64,000 nt of DNA from Emydura subglobosa (lineage: Eukaryota; Chordata; Testudines; Chelidae). Each line of letters starts with the position of its first letter. Position 1 is the stretch's first letter. The notes under the pieces are model-generated. The model was not told where the DNA came from and ran no database searches. It saw only the letters and a program-made list of their open reading frames with translations. Of this stretch, positions 12,501 through 24,860 are shown piece by piece. The stretch spans positions 56,011,849 to 56,075,848 of the forward strand of contig ML679941.1 in the NCBI GenBank assembly GCA_007922225.1, in the 5' to 3' direction. A program made the position numbers and the translations under genes.

Positions 12501-15030
12501 GGTGCAGCCTGATTAAACCACATCCATTGCCCCCAATCTTACATCCAGCATGGCTGGAAAAGTGGCACAAGTGGCTCAAAGACATAACCAGCTTCTAAAT
12601 ACAACTGCATGTGCAAATGGTAATTGCATATGCCAGTAGAGGCCTACCCTTGCATGTGACTGAACTAGACTAGACTAGAATGTGACCTCCATTCTATTGA
12701 AAAATTGGTCACGTAAGGCTTTATTGGGCAAGTATGTAAGTAATGTGCTTGCATGAGGTATGTATTTCCGTTGTTCTGTTAGCTATATGTAAACTTACTT
12801 TGTTGATAATATTTTGTGGTCCTACTGCAGACAAATATCTTTATGTTTTTGTGTTATGTTGTATAAACAAAGAATCCAAGAAAAAGGGAAAGGAGGAGGA
12901 GTGTGGTGTGTATACAGCAAGATAGAGAATAAAATGTTTATTTCACTAGTAGTTTTAAAGACATTTCTAAAAGTTTGTATATATTGGGAGTGATTTGTAC
13001 TGTTCCGGTGCATATTCACAGTCAGCAGCAGGAGGAAGGAGTGAAAGCTGTTTGCCCATATTCTGGCCCTCTAAGATGTTGCAGACAGGCCAGTCTGCAG
13101 GGTGCTTGTAAAAGGTGTTACCAGCTGTGCCCTAGGAGTTAGGATAGGTGAGGTCCTTGGGGTTGTGTGTGAATCATCTCTGCTGTACAGATTAATCCTA
13201 TTATTAAAAGGAATCAACTAGGCAAGAGAGCTAAGCTTGAGATTGGTCTGTGTTGGCCCGAGCTCACATTAAAGCTGTTGTTTTATACCCCATATATGTG
13301 CTTGGTTGAGGATGCATTACTCCTGTTTTCAGCTGTCATCAGCGTTTGGCCTTTTAAATATAAAATATGATCAAGTATATTTCTTTACAAAATCCCATTA
13401 AGACATATGTAGAAAATGCATGCCTCAAACAGATTTTGCTTAACATGGTGCCTTGTATCTTATTATTCATTAACCTGTAATTCACTTGACTGATGGGATT
13501 TCAGCATCTATATTTTTGTTCCTTTGCCAAAATAAATCTTTTATTCCTTTGCCAAAATGAAAGGGTAGTCCTCCACCAATGGTATGAAAGAATTAAGTGA
13601 TGAAATATTACAGTAAAAGAATGAATTAATTACTACACTGCTCCCTGCTTAATCACTTTGATTCTGAAGTGAGTGCAGAGGCCTACTTCTAAGAGTGATT
13701 TGATAATTGTTGTGAAATATTTACATAATTCCCTGTTATTTTAGAATCTGTACTCAACTATATTTTTCAATTGTACATTTTCAGGGAAACATCAACACAG
13801 TAGAAGATCAAACATATTGAAATTAAAAGAGTGATGGCTGAAAACATTTATTCTATAATGTGAAACGGGATATGATTAATAGGAATTTTAAATGTCCGGA
13901 TACATAAATTCAGATCATTTGCTTGTCTCAGGTTCTCCCAGCTGCCAGAAAAGTAAAATCAGTCATTGAAAATCATATAAAGTAACTAGACGTTATTAGG
14001 GGCACTTTTAAAAAACTTATTTAAAATGGGAGATTAATAGGTAGCATAAATACCTGCATATAATATACAGGTCTGAAACACGTTTTGATGTTCCTATTTT
14101 TGGATGTCATATTTGTATACAGTATTTTATTATGCAATCTATTTTATTACATTTACTTTTGTGGTAAGACAAACTCTGATGATACTGTAGAAATATGGGA
14201 AAGACAGATAGAAACTATACAAATAAAAAAAGGAATACAATTTAATTATATGGAACTTAGCCTAAAATAGAAATTGATTGAGTTCTGACCATAGCTTAGA
14301 TGGCTAGTGGTTTCCTGTGCCAGGAACTACTGTGGAACCCCACCAGGAAGTGTGCTACATAGCAGGATCACATTACACCCTTGTTTTATGGTTCATTTCA
14401 CCTATTTAATGCAATTTGAGAACCTGCAAAAGGAACACGTTAAAAAGAGGAATTGATGGTTTTTAATCTTATTTCTTTTAATCAAAATATTTGTTTTTTT
14501 ACAAAATACTTAAAATAACCTAGGACAAAAATTCATAGCACTGTGCATCAGGTTATATTACAAAAGTAGTATATTCCATATTCATGAAATGTCAATAAAA
14601 ATGCAAATTTCTTATTTCTGTACAGCTCAATTTTTCTACTTTTAGTAACTCAAGAATATGCTACAGCCTTAAGACAACAACAAATTTATTTCCTTTCCTT
14701 TTATTACTCCAAATAAATTGTAATATGGTATAGTGGTTTATTAAAATAACTTCGACTAAAAAAATTGTTTAGCACACCAGCTGATTTACAGAGCATGATA
14801 AAACATTCCTAAATCTTTGGAAAGTGGATGTGCTACAGCATATATTTTATTTGACAAAGCTGTCTTCTTAAGAAAGAAAAATGTTTAAAATGCTAACTAT
14901 ATAATGATTCATCAGTCCTGGCAGAGGAACTAATTTTTGTTAATGTACTACTTAAAAACGTGTGGAATGAGCAGCTGGATACCACACTTGTGGCATGCCA
15001 TACTAAGTCTCTGTCTGTTTTTCCCAACAG

Positions 15031-15102
15031 TGATCTCAGTATGAACAACATCACTAAGCTGCCTTCGAATCCCCTGCACAATCTCCGCTTCCTGGAAGAG
15101 CT
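15031..15102 (+). CDS. LGR5: LGR5 exon 2 (LRR)
   Basis: 72 bp between a TTTTTCCCAACAG acceptor and a GTAAGT donor, phase 2 at both ends. It encodes DLSMNNITKLPSNPLHNLRF and LEE, human positions 72-94, with the split codon completing L95. It is the first full LRR after the N-terminal cap. The sequon N-I-T at positions 77-79 keeps the human N77 glycosylation site (NIS in human). Identity to LGR5 is strong (DLSMNNI, NPL, LRFLEEL). The antisense frame covering it is a shadow. Confidence 0.95.
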
Positions 15103-16410
15103 GTAAGTATCATTGTATCTTTGATGGGCATAGTGAGCACCAGACACATTCCTGTGTTTGTCTCTCATACATACTGTGGGAACCAGATAAAACAGTGCAG
15201 GAAACCTGTCAGCTCTGACACTTTTGGCACATGCGGAAACACTTAGTTGAAAAAACCAATTGCTTGTGATTCTGGAAATGAACTTATAAAAGAGTTACCA
15301 TGAGGCTACAACTTCTCTAAGCAGAGACAGAGCCAAACAAATTAAAAATTTTAAACCAGGGCTGTTTAAAAGAGCTGGATGGCTTTTTGGAAATAGTTAA
15401 GCAGCAGGATATTAAAAGTTTGAATACTGGCTCATGTTTATTAAAATTGCAAGTAAAGCTTTAATCAAAACCAAAACCTGCTGCCTGGTTCTGCCTATGT
15501 CAAGGACAATTGAGTCCACATTTCATAGCATCAAGGCTTCTTGTCCTAATCACTTTTAATTACTGTTTCCTTACTCTTAAATTTAGCATTCCTCAAGGCT
15601 GACTGTAAAACACCAAAGATCTTAGAGTTGTGCTATCCAGTACTTTCTGTAAAATATAAAACAATCTACAATGCAAAAACTAGCTAATCAAACACAGATT
15701 CAGAAGAGGAATGTGATTGGAAGTGAGGATAACTACCATAAGTGAAAGACACTCTGTGTGCAGGAGACCTGGATGTGGTAAAAATCATCTCCAAGCTCTC
15801 ACTCCATAGTGTGATGGAGAATCAATAGCTAATGCATCATAGACCCTGTGGGAAGAGGCTGATGCTTGCAGTTATGTGAATTATCTAAAAGTTGATTAAA
15901 GGAACTATTTAGGCATCAGCCTCTGATGAAACATCTTCCTCTGTTAGCCTCTAAAGCCAGGGCCCCATCTTGTTCATTAATTTTAACTGCTAGCATGCCA
16001 CAAAATCCACGAGTCAAGGAAAGTTATGCTACTGCCACACAAAAATGCATTTTAAAAATAAAGGAAATGTACAGTAGTAATCCTGTTTTCAGACTTCATT
16101 AAACTAGAATATTACTTCAGATCTATTAGTGTCCTCACTAATGACCAGTTACATGCTGCCACCTCATCCTTCAGGCTGGCATTTCAAAAAGCAAACAATG
16201 TAAGCATTAATGGCCAGTGGAGTTGCCTTCTGATGCCTCAGAAGAATAGCTAACAGCTTGCAAATCACTTTGAAGCCTATTCCATTTACAAACAGTTCTC
16301 TTTTTTACCTCTTCTATCTTTTTGTTTTATTATTAGGATCATTTGCATGGAAACAAAGTATTTCTTTTAAGCTTCATCCACTTCTACTTATTGCCCATTT
16401 TAAGTAATAA

Positions 16411-16850
16411 TCATAGACTCAGATTTTAAGGTCAGAAGGGACTAATATCATCATCTATTCTTGGCCTCCTGCACAACGCAGGCCACAGAACCTAACCCAC
16501 CCACTCCTGTAATAGACCCCTAGCCTATGACTGAGTTATTGAAGTCCTCAAATCATGGCTTAAAGACTTCAAGTTACAGAAAATCCACCAGCAAGTAACC
16601 TATGCCTCATGCTATAGAAAAAGGCGAAAAACCCCCAGGGCCTCTGCCAGTCTGCCCTGGGAGAAAATTCCTTCCCGACCCTCAGTTAAAACCCTGAGCA
16701 CGTGGACAAGACTCAACAGCCAGACACCCAAGAAAGCATTTGCTGTCATTAACTCCGAACTCACCCCATCTAACACCCCATCACAGGCCATTGGGCATAT
16801 TTACCGCTAGTAGTCAAAGATCAATTAATTGCCAAATTAGGCTGTCCTAA
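16411..16850 (-). mobile_element. CR1-type LINE, 3' region, reverse orientation
   Basis: Starts with the reversed tail TCATAGACTCAGATTTTAAG, then 'GGTCAGAAGGGACTAATATC', 'CTCCTGTAATAGACCCCTAG', 'TTGAAGTCCTCAAATCATGG' and 'GAGAAAATTCCTTCCCGACC'. The first 190 bp match 40660-40850 closely, so both are the same subfamily. Noncoding 3' part only. It lies antisense to LGR5. Confidence 0.8.
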
Positions 16851-17966
16851 TCATCTTGATACTATAATGCTGGCCACAACATATGTGCTGTCACCAGCAA
16901 AGTATTATGATATCAAATACATATGAGGTGAGTTGTGCCACCAAGGCTCTGCTTCTATATTTTGTGTTAGTTATTGTTTGTCCAACCTCCTCTAAACTGT
17001 CATAACCCTCATAAAAGCTCCCAGCCCCAAACTTCTTCCTTTTCTCTAGACACCTCAGAAATAAATGTTTTAGCTTTCCCTGTAAACACAGAAGCTAATT
17101 CTCTCCATGCAGGAGGTTAGGGTGTTCACCTGCTTATGCCATCACAAAGCAAGGAATATGTCTCCAGTGGAAAATTGCCCATTCTTTTTTTCTGGGACAC
17201 TCTCTTTTTCCCATGTGGATACATCTTCTCTCTTTCTACCAATTGCTGTTGTGGTTCTATCCCAGTTCTAGGTAGGAGGGATATATGAGGCATGGTTGTT
17301 AGCCTTTTCTCTGAGGCCAAAGCCATTGCCTATGGGATACACCTAGTCTTCATTAGCCTGGGACATCAAAATTCTCAGAGATCCTTTGCAATCCTGCATG
17401 GTCTCCTGCATGATTCTCACAGTAATATATTATAAAAATAAATAACATCTTGTAATATATCTGGTTAGGAAGACAATTCAGTAAGAAAGATAATGAATCA
17501 AAGAAGTTAGACATGGAAATGGCAGACTAGCTCATCTAGGTTATCTTCTTATAAAACAGGATTATTCCCACCCCTTTCATTTTATAGCATTTTCTCCAGT
17601 CTAAATTTCAATGTTCTGAATGCTAGGGCTTCCATTACTCTTCAGGAGACTATTCCACAGCCTAATGCATTTCACTCACTGTTAGGAGGCTTTTCCAATA
17701 TCTTCTCTCTTAATTTCATACCATTACCCTTTGTGCCAAACTAAATCACTCTACTTCCTCCTTGCTGCTAACACTGTTCAGCTATTTATACTATTATCAT
17801 TTTCTGATCCTCTTAGCTAAGCAAATTTCCATGCAATTAAAATATATCCTAACAACATCCCCCCACTGTCTGGAACCTAATATTGTGGCACTGAAGTAAT
17901 CAAATGTATTTATTTATTTATTATTTGTTTGACACTGCAAACATTCTTATCAGTTCCCTCCTTATG

Positions 17967-18034
17967 AGCCTGATTCAAAGCTCATTGAAGTCAGTAGGTG
18001 TCTTCCCATTGACTTCAGCAGGTTTTGGATTAGA
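17967..18034. repeat. Palindromic MITE-like repeat, family B
   Basis: AGCCTGATTCAAAGCTCATTGAAGTCA folds on TGACTTCAGCAGGTTTTGGATTAG. The sister copy at 22519-22592 is better preserved. Hairpin-forming and noncoding. Confidence 0.6.
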
Positions 18035-18558
18035 CACTACGTAGAAGAATCCACTATTCTTTAAAAAAAAAAAAAAGGAGGGGGAGAGGGGGGGTCAATA
18101 AATAACAGCAAGAGTCTTTTTAGAGAAATCTGAAGCAGAAAGTAGGGACATCAGTCCGTTGCTATTGTAGACCTTATCGCGTTAAAAAAAATCAGTTCTC
18201 ATCTGCAGTTTGGAGTAGTAAATGAGATCTTCTTTGCTTAACTATCAATATGGATGTCTGCAAGGAGCATTGGCTGGTTAGGAAAGTTACAGTGTGCTGG
18301 GATTGCAGGGGTCTGCATGGAGAAGGGACATTAGGGAGAAAAAATATGGAGCCTGCCTGTACTGGAGTGAAGCAAGAAGCCGCAAAGAGATAAGGATGTA
18401 AGGAAGACATCAGCAGCATTTTGTAGGTGCTGAAGGTGTGTTTGTGTGCACAGGTGTGTGTGTTTGACAAGGGATGCAGCAGAGGAGGAGCCTGCTGTGT
18501 GCTGTTGGATAAGAAGAAGGAAAGGAGCTTCAATATACTACGCTTATGGGAGGGAGAG

Positions 18559-18573
18559 TGTGTGTGTGTGTGT
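18559..18573. repeat. (GT)n microsatellite
   Basis: GTGTGTGTGTGTGTG directly before TCATGTACCC. Short simple repeat. Confidence 0.85.
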
Positions 18574-18589
18574 CATGTACCCAATATAC

Positions 18590-19790
18590 CACTCAGAGAT
18601 GTTTCCTGTTCTGCGTGTAACCCCCTTCTATTTCTGGGTTACTTGGGAGCCGGCAACACTCACCTGTGTGCAAGGGCGCCTAAGGTTGTTAACAACAAAG
18701 GAGATCCTGAGTATCCCATCAGTGATGCAGGCTAGGTGGGAATCCTCTATCCACCCCTCTGCTGCACTCCCTTTACTTCTAGAGGAATTTAAAATTGGCG
18801 GTGCCTCCATCTGGTTGGCCCCTGCACATGCTCAATAGCGGGCCTTGGGAGCTTCCAGGACTAAACCCAGTCTAATAATTATAATTATCTGAGACATAGG
18901 TCATACTTAACAATTGCAATTATGCAAACTAAACATCCAATATACTTAAATTAGAGTTAACACAACTTTACTTAACAAATTAAAGAAATATGGCATAACA
19001 GACTGAAATTAAACATCACTATTATGTTAAATTTCACAGGGGCAGTTGAATAAATCAATTAATAAAAATAGTATACAGCAACAAATGAAACTTGTCTAAA
19101 CTTGCATTTACACTGCCACTGTGTACCCCACCTGCAGAGTGTACACTCCCCCAGGGTTCAGAGCCCTAACCCCTTGCTCGCGTGGGCGCCCTTGAAGATC
19201 TGAGGAAGACAGCACTCTGTTGGTTCAGTGCACCAGTTCAGCCCAGTTGTCACGCTGGAGATTTGGAGCTGGCCCAACCAAATGTCTGCAGTCCTGGCCC
19301 TGCTTGAAGGGACTCTCTCTCTGTCCCTTCTCAGGCCCAGTCAAAGTCTCTCTGCAGTGCCCCTTCCTTTACACGCCCTGCCCCAAACAACGGGGGGGGA
19401 GGGGGGGACACTCACACTACCTTCACTGCAGGCCCACCTCAGGCAACTCCAGGCTCAGTCCCTGCCCTGGCTTGGGCAATGCCACCAACCTCCGAAGCTC
19501 CCTGTTCGAACAGGCTCCAGCAGACGCTCAGCAGCAGCTTCGAGACCCCAGCAGCAGGCAGTAGTCAGCCAGCAGCTTCCAGCCTCAGCCGCACTCCACC
19601 CCAGCACCAAAATGGAGTCCCCCACCTGCTATTCTCTGACTCCCTGGAAGGGGAAGAGTCTCTCTCCTTTTTCCCCAAGGCATCATGGGAGTTGTAGTCT
19701 TCCAGGATCTTTCCAACTTGTAAAACTCCCAATCAAGTCCCAAGGCCCCTGAAGTACAGGGTGCCTACATGCGCAATCCTGCCTCACACC
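18590..19790. repeat. GC-rich block, probable retroelement remnant
   Basis: Composition departs sharply from the flanking AT-rich intron, most clearly at 18600-18850 and 19130-19790, with an AT-rich middle. Overlapping frames of 72-174 codons run through the second half on the + strand. They are proline-, serine- and glutamine-rich, without a recognisable domain, and I do not treat them as genes. A decayed LTR-type or other retroelement is the likeliest source. I could not find paired LTRs or a primer-binding site. Confidence 0.35.
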
Positions 19791-20253
19791 TCACCACCAA
19801 AAATGTGTTGAGATTGTTTTCAATAAGAAACTTAAACCAACTGTATCGGAACCAAAACAAAGATCTGAGGATGAATGTACATTCTCTTATTAGTTATTCA
19901 CTTTATGCCTCAGGGCTGTATCCTGACTCTGTATTTTGGAGGGCAAATGTTCCCTTAAATGTTTGCAAGCATAATTTTTCTCTGAAAACTGATCTGTGCA
20001 ACACTTTCCACAAAGCTGAGTGTTGAAGAGGTTCATTTCTTTGAACAAACCCGGGGCCTAATTTTTCGCTTAAATGTATGAGGCGGAGCTGTTCCTGAAG
20101 TAAGTTTGCCCCATTGGTTGCATCAGCTGCCTTATTATCAGTGGAATATTCTCTGCTGATTTAGACTATATGCAACCCAGATATGAGCCACATTCTGATG
20201 CCAGATACACCAGTGTAAATTCAGAATAACTCTGGATTTACACTAATAGAACT

Positions 20254-20609
20254 GTGGTTATGTTTACACTATGATCTGGGGGAGGGGAGGCGGGAGGGTG
20301 ATTCCCTGCTTGCGTACACAACTCATGCTAGCTCGAGTTGATGAGAACTAGTGTGAGTACAAGTAGTAGTGTAACCACGGTAGCAGAGGCAGTGCTGGCA
20401 CAGCTTAGCCATGTCAAGTGCAAACCCACCTGAACCGCATGGCAGAGCTACTCAATGGTACTCAGCAGAGCTAAGCTGTACCATTGCTGCTTGTGCTACT
20501 ACAGGTACGCTACTGTTTATACTTGCGCTCGCTCTTATCCAAATACCACAAGCATGTGTATGCAAACTGGGAATCACACCCCACGTTCATAATGTAGCCA
20601 TAGCGTGAG
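20254..20609. repeat. hAT-like element, 'ATGTCTACAC' family, long form
   Basis: The left end GTGGTTATGTTTACACTATG pairs with a right end near CATAATGTAGCCATAGCGTG. Inside, 'GGGTGATTCCC' (20297) is inverted to 'GGGAATCACACCCC' (20569). 'CTCATGCTAGCTCGAG' also has an inverted partner in the right half. The element is therefore a long, imperfect foldback. Noncoding. Confidence 0.6.
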
Positions 20610-21699
20610 ACCACAGTGTGACTTAACTAACCTCAGTGCGGGTGCACAGGATGTAAAATGAGGCACAATTTGTTCCAGAATGTCTGTTAATATTAACATA
20701 TCGATACATGACCTTAAGATGTGAAAAAGGTATGGATGTAATATCTGTCGATAGATCAAAAAGTGAAATTTTAGGTGCACCACCATGTAGGCAGGTGCCA
20801 TAAGAGATGAGACAGACAACGGTATGTGAATACAGACATTGCTAACAAAACTTCAAAACACTGCCTGAAATTATTTTACTTACTGAATTAATGTCTCTAT
20901 AAAGACTAAGGAAGAAAGCCAGTAGTGATGCCAGAACTAGTTAGAACATAATTGAATGAGACATATCAGGTTTCCTTTCATATACTGAAAAAATTGTTCT
21001 TCCTAAACAAAGTAGGGTGTAGACAGGCAAAGTTCCAAGTGATTTTTAGTACATTGCTATTATTCAGCAACTTAAGGCAGGTGCTTTTAGCAAAACAACA
21101 AGGGGAAAAAATCCCAAGGGATGTTCTATTACATTTTTTTCTACAAAATGATTTCAGAGTAAGACAGTTTCAAATAACATCCGTTTTGCAAAATTACATG
21201 ACAAAGCCACCTTAAATTTAATTCTAACCTGCATGCAGGTGCAAAGCAATTTATTGAGGCCTGTATTACTTTTTTTAAAAAACTTGAGGTTTACAATCAT
21301 CTCTGAAGTTTTTCAGGTTGCCCACTGTATTATTACAGCTGTTATTGAAGAATTTAGTGTGTGACTTTTGTGTGCTTTTGAGACATATTTTCTTTATGAT
21401 AGTCAAAATGTACAATGAAAAAATATAAGATTTCAGGCACAAATGCCTTTAAAAATATATTTTATTATTGTATTGAAATATAGCATTACACAAATGCAAT
21501 ACAAAATCAGGAACATACCAACTTTGTGGACCCTGATTCTCATTTACGTTAAGGTCCTCTCACACTGCCAGAGGATGCAAAGGGACCTTAGCATAAGTGA
21601 AAATTTCACCCTAAATTATCAGGACATGACCAATCACCACTTGTTTATCTTGTTTATTGTTCCCCTTTCTTTTCACACAATCTGTTTTGTCTTAGGGAG

Positions 21700-21796
21700 A
21701 GATTTTCAAAGGTATAAATGGGAGTTAGATACCCAATTCCCATTAATGTTGAGTGGGAGTTGGGCACCTAACTGGCCTTTATGCCTTTGAAAATCT
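21700..21796. repeat. Palindromic repeat, family D
   Basis: The left arm AGATTTTCAAAGGTATAAATG with TAGATACCCAATTCCCATTAA is mirrored by GTGGGAGTTGGGCACCTAAC and ATGCCTTTGAAAATCT. It forms one hairpin of about 97 bp. Related 'TTTTGAAAATC' arms appear near 33970 and 35115. Confidence 0.65.
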
Positions 21797-21839
21797 AGAT
21801 TATAAACTCTTTGGGGCACAGACAGACATGCTTAATTTT

Positions 21840-22326
21840 TCATAGATTCATAGATTCCATGACCAGAAAGTACCATGGTGATCATCTAGTCTGACCTCCT
21901 GTATAACACCGGCCATAGAACTTCCCTGAATTAATTCATAGAGCATATTTTTTAGAAAAACATCCAATCTTGATTTAAAAAATGGTCAGTGATGGAGAAC
22001 CCACAGCATAGTAAATTGTTCCAATAGTTAATTACTCTCACTATTAAAAATGTACGCCTTATTTCCCATCTGAATTTGTCTAGCTTCAACTTTCAGCTAT
22101 TGGATTGTGTTATAACTTTCTCTGCTAGACTGAAAATCTCATTATTAAATAATTTGTTCTCCATGTAGGTATTATAGACTGTAATCAAGTCACCTCTTAA
22201 CCTTCTCTTTGTTAAATTAAATAGATTGAGCTCCTTTAGTCTATCCCTATAAAGCACGTGTTCTAATCTTTTAATCATTCTCATGGCTCGTCTCAGAGTC
22301 CTTTCCAATTTATCAACATCCTACTT
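21840..22326 (-). mobile_element. CR1 LINE 3' end, reverse orientation
   Basis: Begins with the tail TTCATAGATTCATAGATTCC. Read on the minus strand it runs from the C-terminal ORF2 segment (RTLRRAMRMIKRLEHVLYRD, KRRLRGDLITVYN) through the 3' UTR. It is the reverse-oriented equivalent of 2205-2795. 5'-truncated and dead. Confidence 0.9.
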
Positions 22327-22329
22327 GGA

Positions 22330-22430
22330 AGAAGAAAGAAGAGTCACTGGCAGATCCAGGACTAGAACCCAGCTCTCCTAATTACCCAGGTAGGGCCTTA
22401 GCCACCAAACCATGTTGCCACCTTCCTTTG
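22330..22430 (-). mobile_element. MIR-type SINE head, reverse orientation
   Basis: 'GTCACTGGCAGATCCAGGACTAGAACCCAGCTCTCC...TTAGCCACCAAACCATG' is the reverse complement of the tRNA-like 5' part of MIR, including a decayed B-box-type 'GGTTCTAGTCC'. It directly abuts the CR1 at 21840-22326. Confidence 0.7.
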
Positions 22431-22518
22431 CTATTAGAGTACCTAGCCCATTGTGAGTACCTGTGAGAATTACTAATAAACCATGTATATAAGTAACTGG
22501 AAAGCATGAAAATGTTAA

Positions 22519-22592
22519 GGGCCTGATCCAAAGCCCATTGAAGTCAATGGGGGAGTCTTTTCATTTACTTCAATGGGCTTTGGACAGGCCCC
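22519..22592. repeat. Palindromic MITE-like repeat, family B
   Basis: GGGCCTGATCCAAAGCCCATTGAAGT is followed by a short centre and then ACTTCAATGGGCTTTGGACAGGCCC. The arms are close to perfect reverse complements. Noncoding hairpin. Confidence 0.75.
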
Positions 22593-23395
22593 TAAATGCA
22601 ACAATACGAATTTCTGAAGACTTAGAAACGCTAAAGGCATACATGTAAAAATACCCTGCAATTGATCTGCCAAGCAGCAAGAGAGAGAAAAAATGAACAA
22701 ATATAGTCTACGGGTCTCAAGCCATAGAGTTCTAGTTCTGATCTCCCATATGTATCAGTTTTACAGCTTTTACAACACTGATTTCAATGGACTTACTCCT
22801 GCTTTACAGCAGCATAAGTAATTTCTATCAGTTAATAAGTTTCTCAGCAATTTTCACTGAGAATGACTTATTGTCTCCTGTACAGTTTTAACACTGCATA
22901 TATGACCACATGCGCTACTTCTTATAGTCTGGGAATTTGATTTCACTTTTAATAACCAAACATAGAAAGAGATGTGAACAGTTTAGAATATACTGTTGTA
23001 CTTAATTTGTAATGTTTGTTGATGAGACATATCTGTCACCAGGCAGGCAAACAGCCAATGACACATCGTAAATTCCATAAGACAGACTTTGTTGATAACA
23101 CAGGCCTATGACTCCACAACCTTGTTTTAATACAAAGAGGCAGTAAAAGTCCTTGCCCATGAGTGTATAAGAGTAATTTTGAAATTAATCATACTTCAAT
23201 AACAGTAATAGAGAGGTATTGACTCAAATAATAATGTGGACTAATTGGCAGAAATTGAAGTGGATTTTTTTCTGTAGTTTTTATGCATACACTCAATCTG
23301 ACTCACTGGAAATGAATATGCTAATAATTTTACCAGTAATATTACCGTATTATTAATCCGATACCCAGGGAGAGACATTGACCCATCCCATCTCC

Positions 23396-23790
23396 AGGTG
23401 ACCAGAAGAGAGCAGGGAATATTTAGGTCCATGCAGGTTCGGGAAAAGCCCTCTTTTACCTTGACCAAGCAAACCAAAACCCTCCCTGTCCCCCATGGTG
23501 TAGCTAAATACCAGGTTTTGTCATGCTGTGCTGTGGGCATTTTGCTAGTTGCTCCTTTCTCGGGAAGCTGGGAAGGAATTTTTTTCCTCATTGCCAGACT
23601 GGCCAACGAGATGAGTGGGGGGGGATTTTTGTCTTCCCCACAGCAAATTGGGGGCTTAGTTGGGGAAAACATGAAACGGATTAAGATATGAGGTCCCAAC
23701 TCATTATATGAGCATGGGGCAGATGTCCATTGCAGGTAGTCTGTAGGGAAGGGATACAGTGATCAGATAAAATGGATTGGTAAAGAATAT
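23396..23790 (+). repeat. Dispersed repeat, second copy of the 11766 element
   Basis: Collinear with 11766-12120: 'GACCAGAAGAGAGCAGGGAATATTTAGGTCCATGCAG', 'GGAAGGAATTTTTTTCCTCATTGCCAG', 'CCCCACAGCA', 'ATGTCCATTGCAGGTA' and 'ATCAGATAAAATGGATTGG'. Probable LINE untranslated region. The frames of 97 and 152 codons crossing it carry no recognisable domain. Confidence 0.5.
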
Positions 23791-23804
23791 AAGTGGCACG
23801 TGCC

Positions 23805-24075
23805 TCTTGAATTTGGGGAGGCTGGCTCTATCCCAAACCCCTGTCCTCGCTCTGCCTCCTCCCGCCCAAGACCTCACCCATGCCCTATTCCAGGCCTTTG
23901 CCCTGCTCTGCCTCTTCACTCCGAGGCCCGGTCCCTGCTCCACCCCCGCTCTGTCCCAGGCCCCGCCCCCTCCACTCCTCTCCCAAAGGCCCTGCCCCAT
24001 CTCTCCCCCTCCCACGAGGCACTCCCTCCTTCCTGCCCCCGCTCTGCCTCCTCCCCTGAGCCCCCCGGCTTGCTG
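23805..24075. repeat. C-rich imperfect tandem tract
   Basis: Irregular repetition of phrases such as GCCCTGCTCTGCCTCTTC, CCCCGCTCTGTCCCAGG and CCCCGCTCTGCCTCCTCCC gives about 270 bp of pyrimidine-rich, GC-rich DNA. The proline-rich + frames and arginine/glycine-rich - frames here are by-products of composition. Confidence 0.6.
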
Positions 24076-24860
24076 ATCCAAATCCAGAGTTTTGGTTCTA
24101 ATTCATTGAGCTAGCCCTACAAAGCATAGCTCAGATTTCTGATCACCTATTGTTATCACCCCTGCTGCCAGTATCACCAGTAAGGGAATAATGTATAATG
24201 GCAACAGTAGCATAAGTACATTGAAATTGGTGTACTATTATGAAGACAGTTGGACAGAAATCATTATCAAGAGTACATAACTTTTTCTCTAAAAAGATAA
24301 GTCCTCAAAAACATCTCGAAGGAAACCAAATTTAGAACAAGTATCAGCCATCTGGTTTTAATCTCACACGTTAAATATTGTTACTGAGATTGGCCTAGGA
24401 ATAATCATTAAATAGATATTAAATTACAGTCAGCTGTCTCAATCTAATAGTCTGTTGAATCAATATCAGACCTGTTATCCATATTGACAGAGCTATCTTG
24501 CTTACTTAGCTTTGAGAAGCAAGAAAAGTTTTTGCATCATCATAGTTAAAAAGAGAAATATAATGCCTTTGGTGATTAATTACCCTAAGGTTGGCAGGAA
24601 ACAAGACAGAAGCAAAACAAAAAAAAACAAAAAAAAAACCCAAGATCAGCAAATTCTGCTTTAAGCATGAACAATTTTTTACATCTAGAATCTGTCATTT
24701 TAGAAAAAAAGTTAGAAATCTCTATTTTGCTGTTATACCTAATATTTCCACTTTTTTCCCCAGACGCACTGTAACATCTGCTTTTTATTACAAGAGAATA
24801 TAAATGTTTCACTGTTGGTATCAGTAGAAGAAAGAATTGATTGATTTAAATACTGAGGAT

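Larger units (their letters stand above)
1..15030 (+). other. LGR5: LGR5 intron 1, 3' part
   Basis: No exon is recognisable in these 15 kb. I looked for the signal peptide and cysteine-rich N-terminal cap of LGR5 and did not see them, so exon 1 lies further upstream. Contents: CR1 fragments on the + strand (about 2205-2795, 4110-5895, 11766-12500), hAT-like elements (64-321, 5105-5312, 6432-6889, 9282-9534), a MIR (7238-7443), a poly-G run and small palindromic repeats, with AT-rich unique-looking DNA between. Stretches 600-2200 (apart from the small repeats), 2900-4100, 7500-8850, 9600-11700 and 12550-15000 hold nothing else I can name. Confidence 0.85.

Noticed and set aside
14893..15168. 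Antisense frame over exon 2
   Set aside because: Shadow of the exon on the other strand; no support for an antisense gene.
19228..19752. 174-codon + frame in intron 2
   Set aside because: Proline/serine/glutamine-rich by composition and overlapped by other open frames of the same block. No domain.
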